From Glutinoglossum americanum (Eukaryota > Ascomycota > Geoglossomycetes > Geoglossales > Geoglossaceae), in the NCBI GenBank assembly GCA_020080175.1, contig JAGHQL010000007.1, positions 62,001 to 126,000 of the forward strand: a stretch of DNA of 64,000 nucleotides, in the 5' to 3' direction. Of the stretch, positions 32,509-43,089 are shown piece by piece. How positions within the stretch are numbered: the stretch's first letter is position 1; every line of letters begins with the position of its first letter. Both the position numbers and the translations under genes were made by a program. The notes beneath the pieces are model-generated. The model saw nothing but the letters and a program-made list of their open reading frames with translations. It did no database searches and was not told where the DNA came from.

Positions 32509-34692
32509 ATGGATGATTGGGGCTCCCCCTGGGCAGATGATGCGGGAACAAGGCAGCTCTCATCATCTTGTCCAGCTGGTTCGGAGCGTGATCTTTCGAG
32601 TCCGAATCTCGAAGCTCAATCAACCAATAACATATTAACGGACCTTGATCGGAGTTCACTATGGGCGGATGATGGAGGCTTAGGTGAATGGGCTAATGTG
32701 GGAAGTTCTCCGGCTCCGATTGGAGCTGCATTCCCTGACTGGAGCACAGAGACCTCCACGATAGCTCCAGCGTCACCCAGTGTGGAGAAGAATGATCCGA
32801 ATATACAAAACCAACCTAAACCGCTCTGGGAAGATGAGGCAGGGCTACATATGGACACTGTCGAGTTAGGGCCACAATGGAGGGCTGGATCTTCCCATGA
32901 CCACTATGCCGCGCCTGTAACCAAGCCTACACCCTCAAGTGGCGGGATCGGTGTAGGAGCGATACCAGAATCGCTCAGTGAAGGAGGAGCCGTGACATTC
33001 TCTAATGGTGATAGGGGAAAGGGGAAAGTTGGTATTCCACAGGATTCCTTAGAGCCTACAGTGCTTCTAACCCATCGGGGGGACGATCGATCAGCGGCTA
33101 TAACAGATCACCGCACCAAGCTTCCTCCGAAGGGAAATATTGAGGAGGGGGATTTCTCATCAAGGCCTTCATCATCTCCAGCGAGCGAAAAGTATATAGA
33201 GGCAGGGGCTATAGAATCACCAAGGACATCACTGGAAGAAGAAGCCGCTCAGCTCGGGGAACTGAAATTTCGGCCTTCCTCGCCTCAAAGGCAATCAGAA
33301 CCAATAAGAGATCCAGTCTTTACAAGTCAAGATCCCGTCGACGATGGGGAAGTCGACTTCGGAGACTTTGAAGAGGAGAATAAGTGTGCGAAAGATAGAG
33401 ACTCCGATTTAGAACCGCTTCCAGCAGAATGCGTCATACCTCGCGAGTACCTAAAGCAGGGTCAGGAGGCACTGGGTGTTGCCGAGCCTCGAATGGACCT
33501 GGAAGTCGTGGCTTTCAAAGTGGACATGTCCTTGCTAGACCAACTGATTCCTCCAAACCATTCGACAGACCTGCTTCCGGGTATACAAGGCGACATTATC
33601 TCGTCAACATCAAGGTGACCTCGAAATAGCCATATTTTACCTTTCCGCACAGCTAACACAAATTCTAGTCGTAAGACGTGGTACCGCATATCTCGCAAAG
33701 AAACGGTGAAGGAACACAACTGTGGAAACGGAGACTATGTACGAGTAACCTGGAATGGGTCTTCAATCCAAGCGAATGTAAGTAAGATAGTTGCACGCTG
33801 GGTTACTGAGGATCGGATCGCTGGCGGCATGGTACTCGGTGGTGGCAATAGGCTGGGAGCTATATTCGGATGGGGTGAGGATAAGCCGGGCATACGGAGA
33901 GCATCGGAGAAATCACGGGCCGGGTCTAAAAACGACCTTAATAATTCACCTCCACTGGGTCTACAAGATAAGGCGCTCTCTCTTAAAATAGCCCCGCGCC
34001 CATCGTTGCCGGTAACTCGTGAGTCAAACGAGTCTTTTGCGATTGATACACTGGTTGGGAGTACTATCAATATCGGAGCAGGAGAGACCAGTCTGCCCGC
34101 CCCTCAGTTTAATTGGAGTACTTCCGGTGAGGGAGTCAAACAGCTAGCACAGGATACGTCATGGAGTACTACCGGTAAATATCAGAAGCCGATCTCGATG
34201 AGATCGATGCCAAATTCGGTATCTCCTACAGGCTCGCTGAGCCCACCGAGTGCCACGTCATACCCGTCGCTCTGGTCAAGGCCCGCATCTCTAGACCTCT
34301 CCGGCAGGAAGACCTCTGAATCATCCCATACGCGGGGATCTAAGAGCGTTGGCTTCTCAAATGTGCGGGGTCCACGAGCGGTTAGCTCCGTTCGGACAAC
34401 AATCCAAACAACTGGTCCCGCCCCCTTGGGCGCTCCCTTGGTTGGCGACAGTAACCTGATCGCTGCTAAGGCTGAACTTGGCGTTCCCAAAGAGCTGTGC
34501 AACCCTTGGGCGCCGGCGAACCCACCCACCTTTAGTAATCGTGTATCGACCCAGATATCACAGGTTAAACCCCTACCTTCGAGAGAGTTAGGCGTCTTCG
34601 ATATACCCAAGCCAAATAGAGATGCTGGTGAGGATGAAATCGTCGACAGGACCATCAAGGGATTACCGAATCTGGCGTATATGCTTCGGTGA
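32509..34692 (+). CDS. Acidic protein with DFGDF and repeated W-[AE]-D motifs; candidate clathrin-adaptor accessory factor
   Basis: Exons are 32509-33614 and 33669-34692 (intron 54 nt), total 709 aa. The first half is disordered and acidic. It contains three related motifs: S-P-W-A-D-D-A-G (residue 8 region), S-L-W-A-D-D-G-G (about 50) and P-L-W-E-D-E-A-G (about 107), plus V-D-F-G-D-F-E-E at about 282-289. DFGDF-type motifs are known ear-domain ligands of AP-1/GGA adaptors (aftiphilin, yeast Laa2). The conserved folded part spans the splice site: R-K-T-W-Y-R-I-S-R-K-E-T-V-K-E-H-N and Y-V-R-V-T-W-N-G-S-S-I, then W-V-T-E-D-R-I-A-G-G-M-V-L-G-G-G. The rest is Ser-rich and ends near N-P-W-A-P-A-N-P-P-T-F. 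A trafficking role is inferred from motifs only. Confidence 0.75.
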
Positions 34693-36261
34693 CCATATTA
34701 AATTTGCTATGTGGAGCGACCCAACAAATCGGCCGTGCAGGGCCCCTTGCGCAACTGGCTATACATGCTGCTAATGTAGGCGTGACTCAATGCCGGCTCG
34801 ACAAACGTTTGAGCCGAGCCACGATAGAACCTTTTAGACAGTTTGGTCGGGCGAAAACAACACGACGACAACGAAAGTTGGGACCCTATTACGATCTTCC
34901 AGACTACTCAGTTCAGCCTTATGTACAGTCTCTTGCCGCACCAACGAACGCCTCCGCAAGATACGTCCCAGCACTAGAACAACACAGGATTTTGTTAGTG
35001 CCAATACCTCTATCCTCCAGTCCTCACGGTCTAAAATCAGTTGTGATGGACTAAAGCTAGGTTCATGTTTGTGTTCTCCGGACTCTGGAGATTGCGAGAA
35101 GGATGAAAAGGATCTTACGCATTCGCCTTACCTAGCATAGGTGTGTCCGCCCTCCTAGTAGTGCCGTCGAGTTCCTTTACTGATACCCCTACGGTAAAGC
35201 CTAGGGGACATTCAAGATCTGGCAACCGACAATACCCTCAGCGAATCTAGAAGTTCATCTCGACTCTCTAATAGATTAACGGATGCTTACATCGCTACTG
35301 TAGCGTTAACCAGCTTGTAGCTCAAGGCCGCTGTGGACGGGACTTAGCCCAGTCATTCGGCAGGCACGTCCATACGTTCCGTTCACAGCGTTAGCAGGAA
35401 GTAGAACTAAAGTGAAGTGTGGGGGCTCCCCCTAGAGTCACTTGCTTAGTCAGTTCAACTCCAACCCAGTCGGTTTATCTAAAATGCCCCTAAGGGGAGA
35501 TTGTTTCTAAATCGCCATTTCACTCCAAGCGACAAGCTATGATAGACATCTACCCCGCATTGGATCGAAAAAGTAAACAAAAACAAAATAATCCTGCTCG
35601 TATTTTTCGGGGGCGAATAAAATAGCAAAATAGTCACTTCTCCCAATTCCCAGTTCAAGACTCAGAGTAAAGAACGAAACTTAGCTGGTAAAATGTAGTT
35701 TTTCCGTCCATGGGATGTGGGCATGTATCTGAGAGGCGCCTCATGAAAGGCGGCTCGTAAGCGTTAAGCGCAGCTGATCCAGGAACGATTCAAGATTCGA
35801 CCGCCAGAATTCTACGAACCCCATGACATAAACGGGCAAGCTCGCTGTGCAAAAATTTCCCTCACCACGCTACCGCGTAAAAACCCTCACCACACACACG
35901 AACAGTGTTGGCCGCCTACTCCAAACCACCACCTACCCTCGTCCGCGGACGCCGATAAGACATCCGGAGCGATAACTCCTCAATTAGTTTAAGCCAAGAT
36001 CGTGGTTCCTTTCTCCGCGAGTCAAGCTAGTCGCCAGCCTCTATTCACTATTCAGCCGGCCGTTGGTTGTGTGACGGTCGTTCCAGGCCTAGTGACAGCT
36101 CCACACTTACATAGGCTCCAGGCAGGTCTGTTCGAAAGCACTCACTTCCGGTCGCCACTTCCCAACAACAGTTCTGGCGGGCCAAAACATAGAACGTTTT
36201 CGCTCTTCCAGGCTGTAAATAGCCTCCTTCGCGAGCAAATCTCTCAACGTCCTTATTCTTC
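34693..36261. other. Intergenic region, 1.6 kb
   Basis: The spacer precedes the transcribed leader of the S-adenosylmethionine decarboxylase gene. An open frame at 34689-35054 overlaps the previous stop codon and has no family signal. A short perfect hairpin CGCTAC-T-GTAGCG lies near 35292-35304. No gene supported. Confidence 0.45.
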
Positions 36262-36490
36262 ATGAGCCGAAAGGACCTGCTACGATTCTTGTCCAAGCCA
36301 GCGAAGTGAGTGTACTTCCGACTCCCACAGCACCATTCCCCCCAGGTACAACCACTCGTCCGACTCAACCCCACAGGGGCGAGTTGGTTGGTTTAGTGCA
36401 CCTGCTTCGATATACGCCAATCCTTCCCTCATAGTCAATTCCCCTCCATAGCAAGATATGCTAACAAAAAATCACTTTAGGCCCAGATAA
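36262..36490 (+). promoter_or_regulatory. Spliced upstream ORF in the leader of the AdoMet decarboxylase gene
   Basis: An ATG at 36262 opens a short frame that reaches a strong donor (GTGAGT at 36306). With the leader intron 36306-36480 removed (branch ATGCTAACA, acceptor TTTAG) it ends at TAA 36488-36490 and encodes 17 residues, MSRKDLLRFLSKPAKPR. Without splicing it stops inside the donor itself after 15 residues (AAG TGA). The remaining 400 nt to the main start codon contain no ATG at all, so this is the last uORF before the main ORF. Polyamine control of this enzyme through uORFs is established in mammals and plants; here it is an inference. Confidence 0.5.
36306..36480 (+). other. Probable 5'-leader intron of the AdoMet decarboxylase gene
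   Basis: The donor GTGAGTGT, branch GATATGCTAACA and acceptor ATCACTTTAG sit in the expected order and at the expected distances (175 nt). No coding function is assigned to the interior. Transcript data would be needed to prove it. Confidence 0.55.
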
Positions 36491-36560
36491 CACCCGCTAC
36501 ATATTGCAACACAGTAATACAATACATATCACTTTGAGCAGCGACCTCGTCTGCTAGACC

Positions 36561-36581
36561 CGATACTTCCGCAGAGTATCG
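36561..36581 (+). promoter_or_regulatory. Small hairpin in the AdoMet decarboxylase leader
   Basis: Perfect 7-bp stem CGATACT / AGTATCG with a 7-nt loop (TCCGCAG), about 313 nt before the main start codon. It could be structural in the leader; it is short enough to be chance. Confidence 0.3.
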
Positions 36582-36893
36582 GTATCTTCCAGTTCGAGGA
36601 CCGTCAACAAGTCAACATTTCTCCATCAACAACCTTCTTTATCCCCCTCTCCGCCCGACCACCATAACACCGCCTCCGCCAGATCCCCACTACCATTCAC
36701 CGCTGGTGTCTATCACCCTCCCTACCTTTGTGGGCCTTCTGTTCTCAGGCGAGCACCGCATTGTTCGTCTAGTGGCAGACTGTGCTTCACTGCGCCAGCA
36801 ACGTCGCCAATCGAGCCCCCCTAGCCGCTTTGGGTTGAAGACAATTAGCCCTAGCAAGTTATCTACGTATCAGATCAAACGAATAGCTCGGAT

Positions 36894-38561
36894 ATGGTCA
36901 CTATTGATATTCCCCGACACTATGCCGCTTCTCCTTCAGACGGCACTCCACATTTAACCATCAATCACGAGGCGACTTTAGACCTTGATTCCTCTAATGC
37001 ATTTGAAGGCATGTTTTCAAAGCATCCTTTCCTGGAGCAGCAATTTGTTATTAACTGTTATTCAGGTCCTGAGAAGCTTCTTGAAGTATGGTTCAGCCCC
37101 TCCCCAGAGGAACTGCCTGTGTCCACTGCCTGCAACGGCTTGAAGGCCGTCTCTGCCGGAATATGGAAAGAAATGCTTGACCTTGTCAATTGCAAGGTGC
37201 TTTCGACCGTAGAATCTGAGCAGGTCGACGCGTACCTTCTGTCGGAGTCAAGCATGTTCGTCTTTCCACACAAGCTCATACTAAAGACTTGTGGGACGAC
37301 AACCCTGCTCTGTGGACTGCCAAGGATCTTGGAAATTGCGGCGTTGTCTGCTGGGTTTCCTCATGTCCAGCCAAACCCCTTGGATGGTATCCCAGCGTTT
37401 GCGACTCCGTATAGAATATTCTACAGCCGAAAGAACTTCCTCTTCCCAGATCGCCAACACCATCCTCACCGGAGTTGGAGGGACGAGGTCAAGTTCTTAG
37501 ACAAGATGTTTCTTGGCGGTAGCGCATACATGATCGGAAAGATGAACGGTGAACACTGGTACCTCTATATAACCGACCCTGTTACCACTCTTACACCGCC
37601 AGCTACTCCATACGCGGATAAAGTGAACCAGGTAGAAACCGAGACAAAGCTGTTGACCATGCCTGCGGACGTGGTTGCAGCAGATGCAATGGGACTTCGT
37701 CAGTGGCCAGACGAGACATTGGAAGTGCTCATGACAGACTTGGACCCAGAAAATGCAAAACAATTCCATCTAGAGAACGCGAGTGCGGTCGCGGAGGGTC
37801 AGTTTTACCAGCAGGCACACCAAGCCCATAATGACAACTGGAATGGATTCAACGGAAACGAGTTGGGTGGTCGCGTGAGTGGACATGCTAATGGGCGCAT
37901 CCAAGCTGTGTTCGATGTCTTCAGCAATACTGGGTCAGACAGCGGGGAGTTTACTTCTGACGATGAAGGTCGTTACCCTGAGGAGCTTACGACCGAGGGG
38001 CACGCCTTAGGAACCGTCGTGTCCGAGTCATGCGGCCTCTCGGAGGTATATCCTTCATCCCGCTACCCTGATGCCCGGGTTGATGCATACCTTTTCACAC
38101 CGTGTGGTTTCTCTGCCAACGGAGTTATTCCCGCTTCCGAGGGAACAAGAGGCAACGGCTCCATGCACTATTTCACGGTTCACGTGACGCCAGAGCCCCA
38201 CTGCTCATATGCCTCCTTCGAAACAAATGTTCCTAGCCGTCAGTCCGGCCGCGAGACTGCAGACGTTGTCGAGCAAGTGGTAAAAATCTTCCACCCAGGC
38301 CGATTTAGCGTTACCCTATTCGAAGCCAAGGTTGGCGGTGCTGGGGGAGGCTTGCCTAGAGGTTACAGCAATTCGATGGCCGAGTACAAGGCCATGGAAA
38401 TGAGCGCTGCAAAGAGGAGTGCTCGCATGGATTGCATCAAGGGGTATAGGCGAGTAGATAGGATCGTGCATGATTTAGATGGATATGATCTCGTGTTCCG
38501 CTACTATGAGCGAGACGACTGGAAGGGTGGTGCTCCGCGCCTGGGTGAAAGGCCTCTATAG
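36894..38561 (+). CDS. SPE2: S-adenosylmethionine decarboxylase proenzyme
   Basis: Makes decarboxylated AdoMet, the aminopropyl donor for spermidine and spermine synthesis, in the cytosol. Single exon, 555 aa. The self-cleavage site is in Y-L-L-S-E-S-S-M-F-V-F-P: cleavage between E118 and S119 turns S119 into the pyruvoyl cofactor. The catalytic Cys of K-T-C-G-T-T (C133) follows. The D-K-M-F-L-G-G-S-A-Y-M-I-G-K block and C-terminal H-V-T-P-E-P-x-C-S-Y-A-S-F-E-T-N complete the two-layer sandwich. Filamentous-fungal forms are longer than yeast Spe2 (396 aa) because of an insert (here about residues 300-380, Gly/Asn/Ser-rich) and a tail. Start context is ATATG and no ATG precedes it in the last leader exon. 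The leader has a candidate uORF (36262). Confidence 0.97.
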   Translation: MVTIDIPRHYAASPSDGTPHLTINHEATLDLDSSNAFEGMFSKHPFLEQQFVINCYSGPEKLLEVWFSPSPEELPVSTACNGLKAVSAGIWKEMLDLVNCKVLSTVESEQVDAYLLSESSMFVFPHKLILKTCGTTTLLCGLPRILEIAALSAGFPHVQPNPLDGIPAFATPYRIFYSRKNFLFPDRQHHPHRSWRDEVKFLDKMFLGGSAYMIGKMNGEHWYLYITDPVTTLTPPATPYADKVNQVETETKLLTMPADVVAADAMGLRQWPDETLEVLMTDLDPENAKQFHLENASAVAEGQFYQQAHQAHNDNWNGFNGNELGGRVSGHANGRIQAVFDVFSNTGSDSGEFTSDDEGRYPEELTTEGHALGTVVSESCGLSEVYPSSRYPDARVDAYLFTPCGFSANGVIPASEGTRGNGSMHYFTVHVTPEPHCSYASFETNVPSRQSGRETADVVEQVVKIFHPGRFSVTLFEAKVGGAGGGLPRGYSNSMAEYKAMEMSAAKRSARMDCIKGYRRVDRIVHDLDGYDLVFRYYERDDWKGGAPRLGERPL

Positions 38562-38980
38562 TCCTCTGGAGGTCGTGACTATCGTTCAGCTAATCCCGTC
38601 AGGGATACTCCCTTTATTGTTTAAGGTGGAAACCCCTTTTTCTTTTGTCAATGAGCAGCGTCCTTATTTCGTTCGCGATAATTTCATTTACGCACACGAG
38701 CTTGCTATTATACATTCTATCGTTACCTGTTACGAATCACGAGAAATCGCGTTGTTTCTTAACGTCTACCTTAAGTATCAATTAAGATCTTCGAAACCTG
38801 GTATTAGAACGCGATGTAACCATTTGCAGAAAAGATGCTTGGCATGGACCATTCCACATCGAGCTTTTCGGCAAAATTTGTGCGTTCCTAGTAATACAAC
38901 CAGACGACGAAAATTATGGTACTAGCTAAATCAAGCCAGAGCAAGATCTCAAAACCTTTGATATTTAGCAACGTGCAGCC
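38562..38980. other. Intergenic region
   Basis: A 419-bp tandem spacer with the decarboxylase 3' flank and the OXA1 promoter. It is A/T-rich in the middle. Nothing further is seen. Confidence 0.5.
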
Positions 38981-40550
38981 ATGGCAAGTAGAGGACTCCA
39001 GTGGTCCATTCACGGTACTGGCATAGGCCGAAGAAGACTTCAGTCGGCATCAAGAGGGGTACTGCAAACCTAAACTCAAGTTTCCCAGTCTTAGCCACTA
39101 ACTACTTTTCCATTCACTCAGTTTTCGACGATTCCAGCATCATCTGCACTACGACGTATCTCTCCCCAACCAGCATGGAGACCCAATTTACCCACACAAT
39201 GTCCAATGTTATGCTCAAAACCTTGGATTCGATTCAAATCGACTGTGCCCTCAATTTCAAGCCCTGCAACCGATATCGCTACCTCCGGCACTTTCGTTCC
39301 CTCATCTCTTGAGGCTGCCACCGAACTCCCCAATATACCCGTACATATTGGATATCTGAAAGAGCTGGGCCTCGATTTCGGCTGGGGGCCGACGGCATGT
39401 ATCGAATGGCTTGTTGAACACATCCACATATGGTGCGGGACCCCTTGGTGGGCATCCATAGCGATCGCTGCCGTGGCGGTCCGCATTGTACTTTTAAAGC
39501 CGTATATGGGCGCTGCGGACACATCCGCACGCTTGGCGAGCATCAAGCACCTTGCTGCGCCGATTACCGAGAAAATGACGGCCTCAAGCAGAGCCGGCGA
39601 TAGGTCAGGTGCAATGATGGCTCGAGCCGAACTAAAAGAGTTGTATTCAAAAACAGGAATCAAAGCTTACAAAGCATTTGTTCCGCTTGTTCAAGTCTTT
39701 CTGGGATATGGATCATTCAGACTGATGAGAGCCATGGCGAACCTTCCAGTTCCAGGCTTAGAGGATGGTGGTGTCGCATGGTTTCCAGATTTGACCGTCA
39801 CGGACCCTTTCTACATTATGCCGCTGACAACTGGGGCTATGTTTTGGCTCGTAATGAAGGTACATCACACATCCGGGCTCCAATTCCGAATGGGCTTTAG
39901 TCTTCTATATCTCGAACGGAAAATGGAATGGCACTGACAAAATCCGATTTTCACAGAAAGGCGGCGAACTTGGCACGTCGAACCTCAACCCTACGATCCA
40001 GAAATTTTTAGTATATGGCTTCCCTACCATGACGTTTCTCTTCATGACTGGATGGCCTGCAACATTACAGCTCTCATTTTTCGTATCTTCTATTCTTTCA
40101 TTCCTTCAGGCGAGTGCATTCAGAAGCCCAGCATTTAGACGCTGGGCTGGCATTGCACCTCTGCCTCCGAAGCCGGCCAGTGGAGCAGTTACCCCCACTG
40201 TCAGTAGTAGGCTGAACATTTCGCCGAGCTACCAACCACCATCAGTACGGTCAACGCCTATATCGGCTGCTTCGACTCCCACTCCTACCGTGAAGCCCCA
40301 GGGAGTGATTGGCGGCGCGGTGGCTGAGATTAAAGGTATGGTGACCGAGGCGAAGAAGTCAATCGACCAATTTGCAGGAACTACAGGCAGGAAACCTGGC
40401 CTAAATTCTCCTGTGGACCTAAAGCAGGCAAAGATTTCTGAAGAAAAAAGAAGGAAAACACTGTTAGCACAGAGGTACACCAAAGAGGAAGAGAGGAAAG
40501 AGATGCGAAGGGCGAAGCTAGAAGCTTTGCAGGGGAGGAAGAAGCAATGA
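38981..40550 (+). CDS. OXA1: Mitochondrial inner-membrane insertase Oxa1
   Basis: Inserts mitochondrially encoded proteins (and some imported ones) into the inner membrane; member of the YidC/Oxa1/Alb3 family. Exons are 38981-39058, 39122-39859 and 39957-40550, total 469 aa. The presequence is Arg-rich and basic (M-A-S-R-G-L-Q-W; then R-G-F-S-T-I-P after the first splice). The core has the inner-membrane helix W-W-A-S-I-A-I-A-A-V-A-V-R-I and the M-M-A-R-A-E-L-K-E-L-Y-S-K-T-G-I-K loop. The F-L-G-Y-G-S-F-R-L-M-R-A-M-A-N-L-P-V-P-G-L block is next, and further hydrophobic segments run on to L-F-M-T-G-W-P-A-T-L-Q-L. The C-terminal tail is basic (K-E-E-E-R-K-E-M-R-R-A-K-L-E), matching the ribosome-binding tail of Oxa1. 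Confidence 0.95.
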
Positions 40551-41800
40551 TTGTCTGAGAATTGCCTTACCAGGAGTGTCTATCAAAATATGGGGAACTG
40601 TATAATACGTTTGTCATAAAAAGGAGGGGTTTGACATTTCCGGCTGTACATTTATTACTAAATTACTCGACAACAAATTCTCTAATGGTTCCTGGTCTCA
40701 TCGATCTATACAGCCACGCCGAAACCTTTCCAGCCTTTCCAAACCCCAGTCATAGTCCTATCGCCTTCGGTCAAACCGCCACTACAGTAATTGGGTGGCT
40801 ACGAACAGCCAAGCCGCTATAGCATCACATATTATGCTGCTAACCACACCCTTCAGTTCATTCTATCATTACCCTCCACTGTTGTTCTCTGCGTCTTCAT
40901 CCGCTATGCTGCGATCTTCCCTCCATAGTGGTAAGAGCAACCCGCCCCCGAGGTCGGCAATCGCCATTATTTACGCTAGCGTTGGGACGATTTGGTAGGG
41001 CTATTGGGACTTTCAAGCGTTAGAAGTGGATCTAAGGGAGGACTCCTTACCTTACCCCAGCCCCTAGTTCATAGCCTTATGAGCCGGACTTCCCACCCGG
41101 CCACAGCATTGAAGATGAGATCGAGCATGATCACGACTATTTATGATTGCGCCGGCAGGCATGAGACGCCAGAGGCGAAAGGGCCTTTGGATACTTGCTA
41201 TCCGCAGGCATATCGCCTGGGCTGATTGGCTTTCTATGTGCGGTGTGCTGGCGGTGGAGTGGCTATTCCCTTTCACGTTTGAATGCAGTCGAAACAAGTA
41301 GTTATCCCATCCATGTAACGATAGGTAGGCTGAGGGAGCGGCTATCCCGCCTACAGGTTCTATTTGAAGCATCACCGTCGTACGGAGAATATCGGAATAT
41401 GTTGACAAATAGGGAACTACACGAGTCCTTAAACCGGAAGTAAGAAACAAGCCGAATTTGGTCAAGAGTTGAAGTCATAGCCGTATCGCCAAGTGAAATG
41501 ATAAAATTTCTTCCCTTATTATTATTTTAAATTGCTTACCCAAGTAACCAAAACCGTTCGAGCATTTAAAAGTAAAGTCATTTCTACAGCTAAAGTACAG
41601 ACCATAGCACAACCAGATATCATCTCAAGTTAATTTTTTAGTGACTGTTTATTTTCTCAGTTTTCAGCGAGAATAACAATGCTAAACGAGAAATCTCATT
41701 TGTGGATAAAGTTTCGGTTGCGCATCGTGCCCAGCCTGGTTACGGAAACCAACTTCCTGCAAACTACTATTACCATTGCTCACCAACATATCACAGAATC
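40551..41800. other. Intergenic region, 1.2 kb
   Basis: Tandem spacer between OXA1 and TAF11. An open frame that begins at a GTG (41702) runs into the TAF11 exon, but the ATG at 41801 is the better start. No other feature is supported. Confidence 0.45.
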
Positions 41801-42845
41801 ATGTCTTCACCTCCTAACCTCTCGACCTCTCCAACGTTCACTTCCAGTATGAATCTCCCCTCCAAAAAACGGCCGCTTGCTCCTATCTCTGGATCTTCCG
41901 CATCAACCTCTAAACGCCGCAAGCCTTCTCACCCTGTGAGCACAAACACCGGCTTTTCGCACCCCCTCCGCCAAACATCTTTTCCGCCTGATGAAGCAAA
42001 CCGAATGCTTAAGCGATCATCCAGTGTTGAGAGTTCCGTTGCTGGTAGTGCTATTACCGGCCGTAGCGGAAAGAGAGGAAAGCGTGCGAAAGATACACAG
42101 ACCATAGGGGGGGGTAGCGCCAAGAACGGCATTGCTAGATGCGCTAGTAAAGAGAACTTGAGCTTGGTTGATGGGAAAAGCGGAACTGGTGCGGTTGGAG
42201 AAGAAGAGGATGATGATGATGATGAGAATGATGCTGGGACGACCATGATGTTTGATGGAGGTGGACAGGCAGACGAGGACCAGGAGAAGCAGAAACTTGC
42301 GTATGTTGACGGCCTCGAATTAACGCGAGCGTTTAGCTCAGAGGCGTCGACCTTAAATAATCAGTTGCTGATCGATTATCGTGCAGTATCCTCGTCGACT
42401 CATTCAATGAAGACCAGAGCGACCGTTACGACCTCTTCCGTCGCGTAAAACTCCAACCTTCCGCTCTCAAAAAGGTATGTATCTCCTCCACCGCCAAAAG
42501 TAATCCCTTTCTAAACCCGCCGCCCAACCGTAGATCGCCAACCAAACGCTGTCACAATCCATACCCCCTCTTGTTGTCACCACGATTGGCGGCCTCAGTA
42601 AAGTATTCATCGGGGAGATCGTTGAGAGAGCGCGCGAGGTGCAAGCACAATGGCTAGCTGCAGCCACTCCGGATGGGGTGTTCAAAGAGGAGATGAGAGG
42701 CCCGCTATTGCCAGATCATCTAAGGGAGGCGGTGAGGAGGTATCGGAAGGATGGAGAGGGTGGGGGCGCGGGGTTTAGGGGGTTAAGTCTTGGGGCTCTT
42801 GAAGGGTCTTTTGCAGGCGGAAGGGGGGGGAGGCTCTTCAAGTGA
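41801..42845 (+). CDS. TAF11: TFIID subunit TAF11
   Basis: Histone-fold subunit of TFIID that pairs with TAF13. Exons are 41801-42300, 42387-42474 and 42534-42845, total 299 aa. The N-terminal half is disordered with an acidic run (E-E-E-D-D-D-D-D-E-N-D, about 130-140). The TAFII28 histone fold is rebuilt by both splices: L-V-D-S-F-N-E-D-Q-S-D-R-Y-D-L-F-R-R-V-K-L, then I-A-N-Q-T-L-S-Q-S-I-P-P-L-V-V-T-T-I-G-G and V-F-I-G-E-I-V-E-R-A-R-E-V. The C-terminal H-L-R-E-A-V-R-R-Y-R-K-D-G is the usual end of the fold. The 86-nt intron 1 is nearly stopless, so a naive reading continues through it. Start at 41801 gives M-S-S-P-P-N. Confidence 0.95.
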
Positions 42846-43089
42846 GGAGGTTTTGGGGCTGGGAGCGTCAAGGATTATTTTATGGCGGCGTTTTGATCGG
42901 AATAATAACTGGCGCTTGCATTTGCATTGGCTGAGGTTCACTTAGACCCGGGGTCGGCTCTTCAGATGTTTTAGACTCCCTTCAGCATCCGAGCATCCTT
43001 CTAGATGCTCCCGCTTTTTAGAATTCGCTGAGGAAAAAGGAATTCTAGCTACAGTACTAGTACCCAATATTGGTGCTCACTGTCGGCTG
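42846..43089. other. TAF11 3' flank and left edge of the transposon remnant
   Basis: The sequence up to about 43060 is ordinary 3' flank. From about 43060 it changes to the decayed transposon described next. A possible end sequence (CCCAATATTGGTGCTCACTG) lies at about 43063-43082, but no matching second end was found. Confidence 0.35.

Noticed and set aside
34689-35054. 121-codon plus-strand open frame
   Set aside because: It overlaps the stop codon of the preceding gene, has no family sign and ordinary composition for chance.
41702-41800. In-frame upstream extension of TAF11
   Set aside because: It starts with GTG, not ATG; the ATG at 41801 has a better context.
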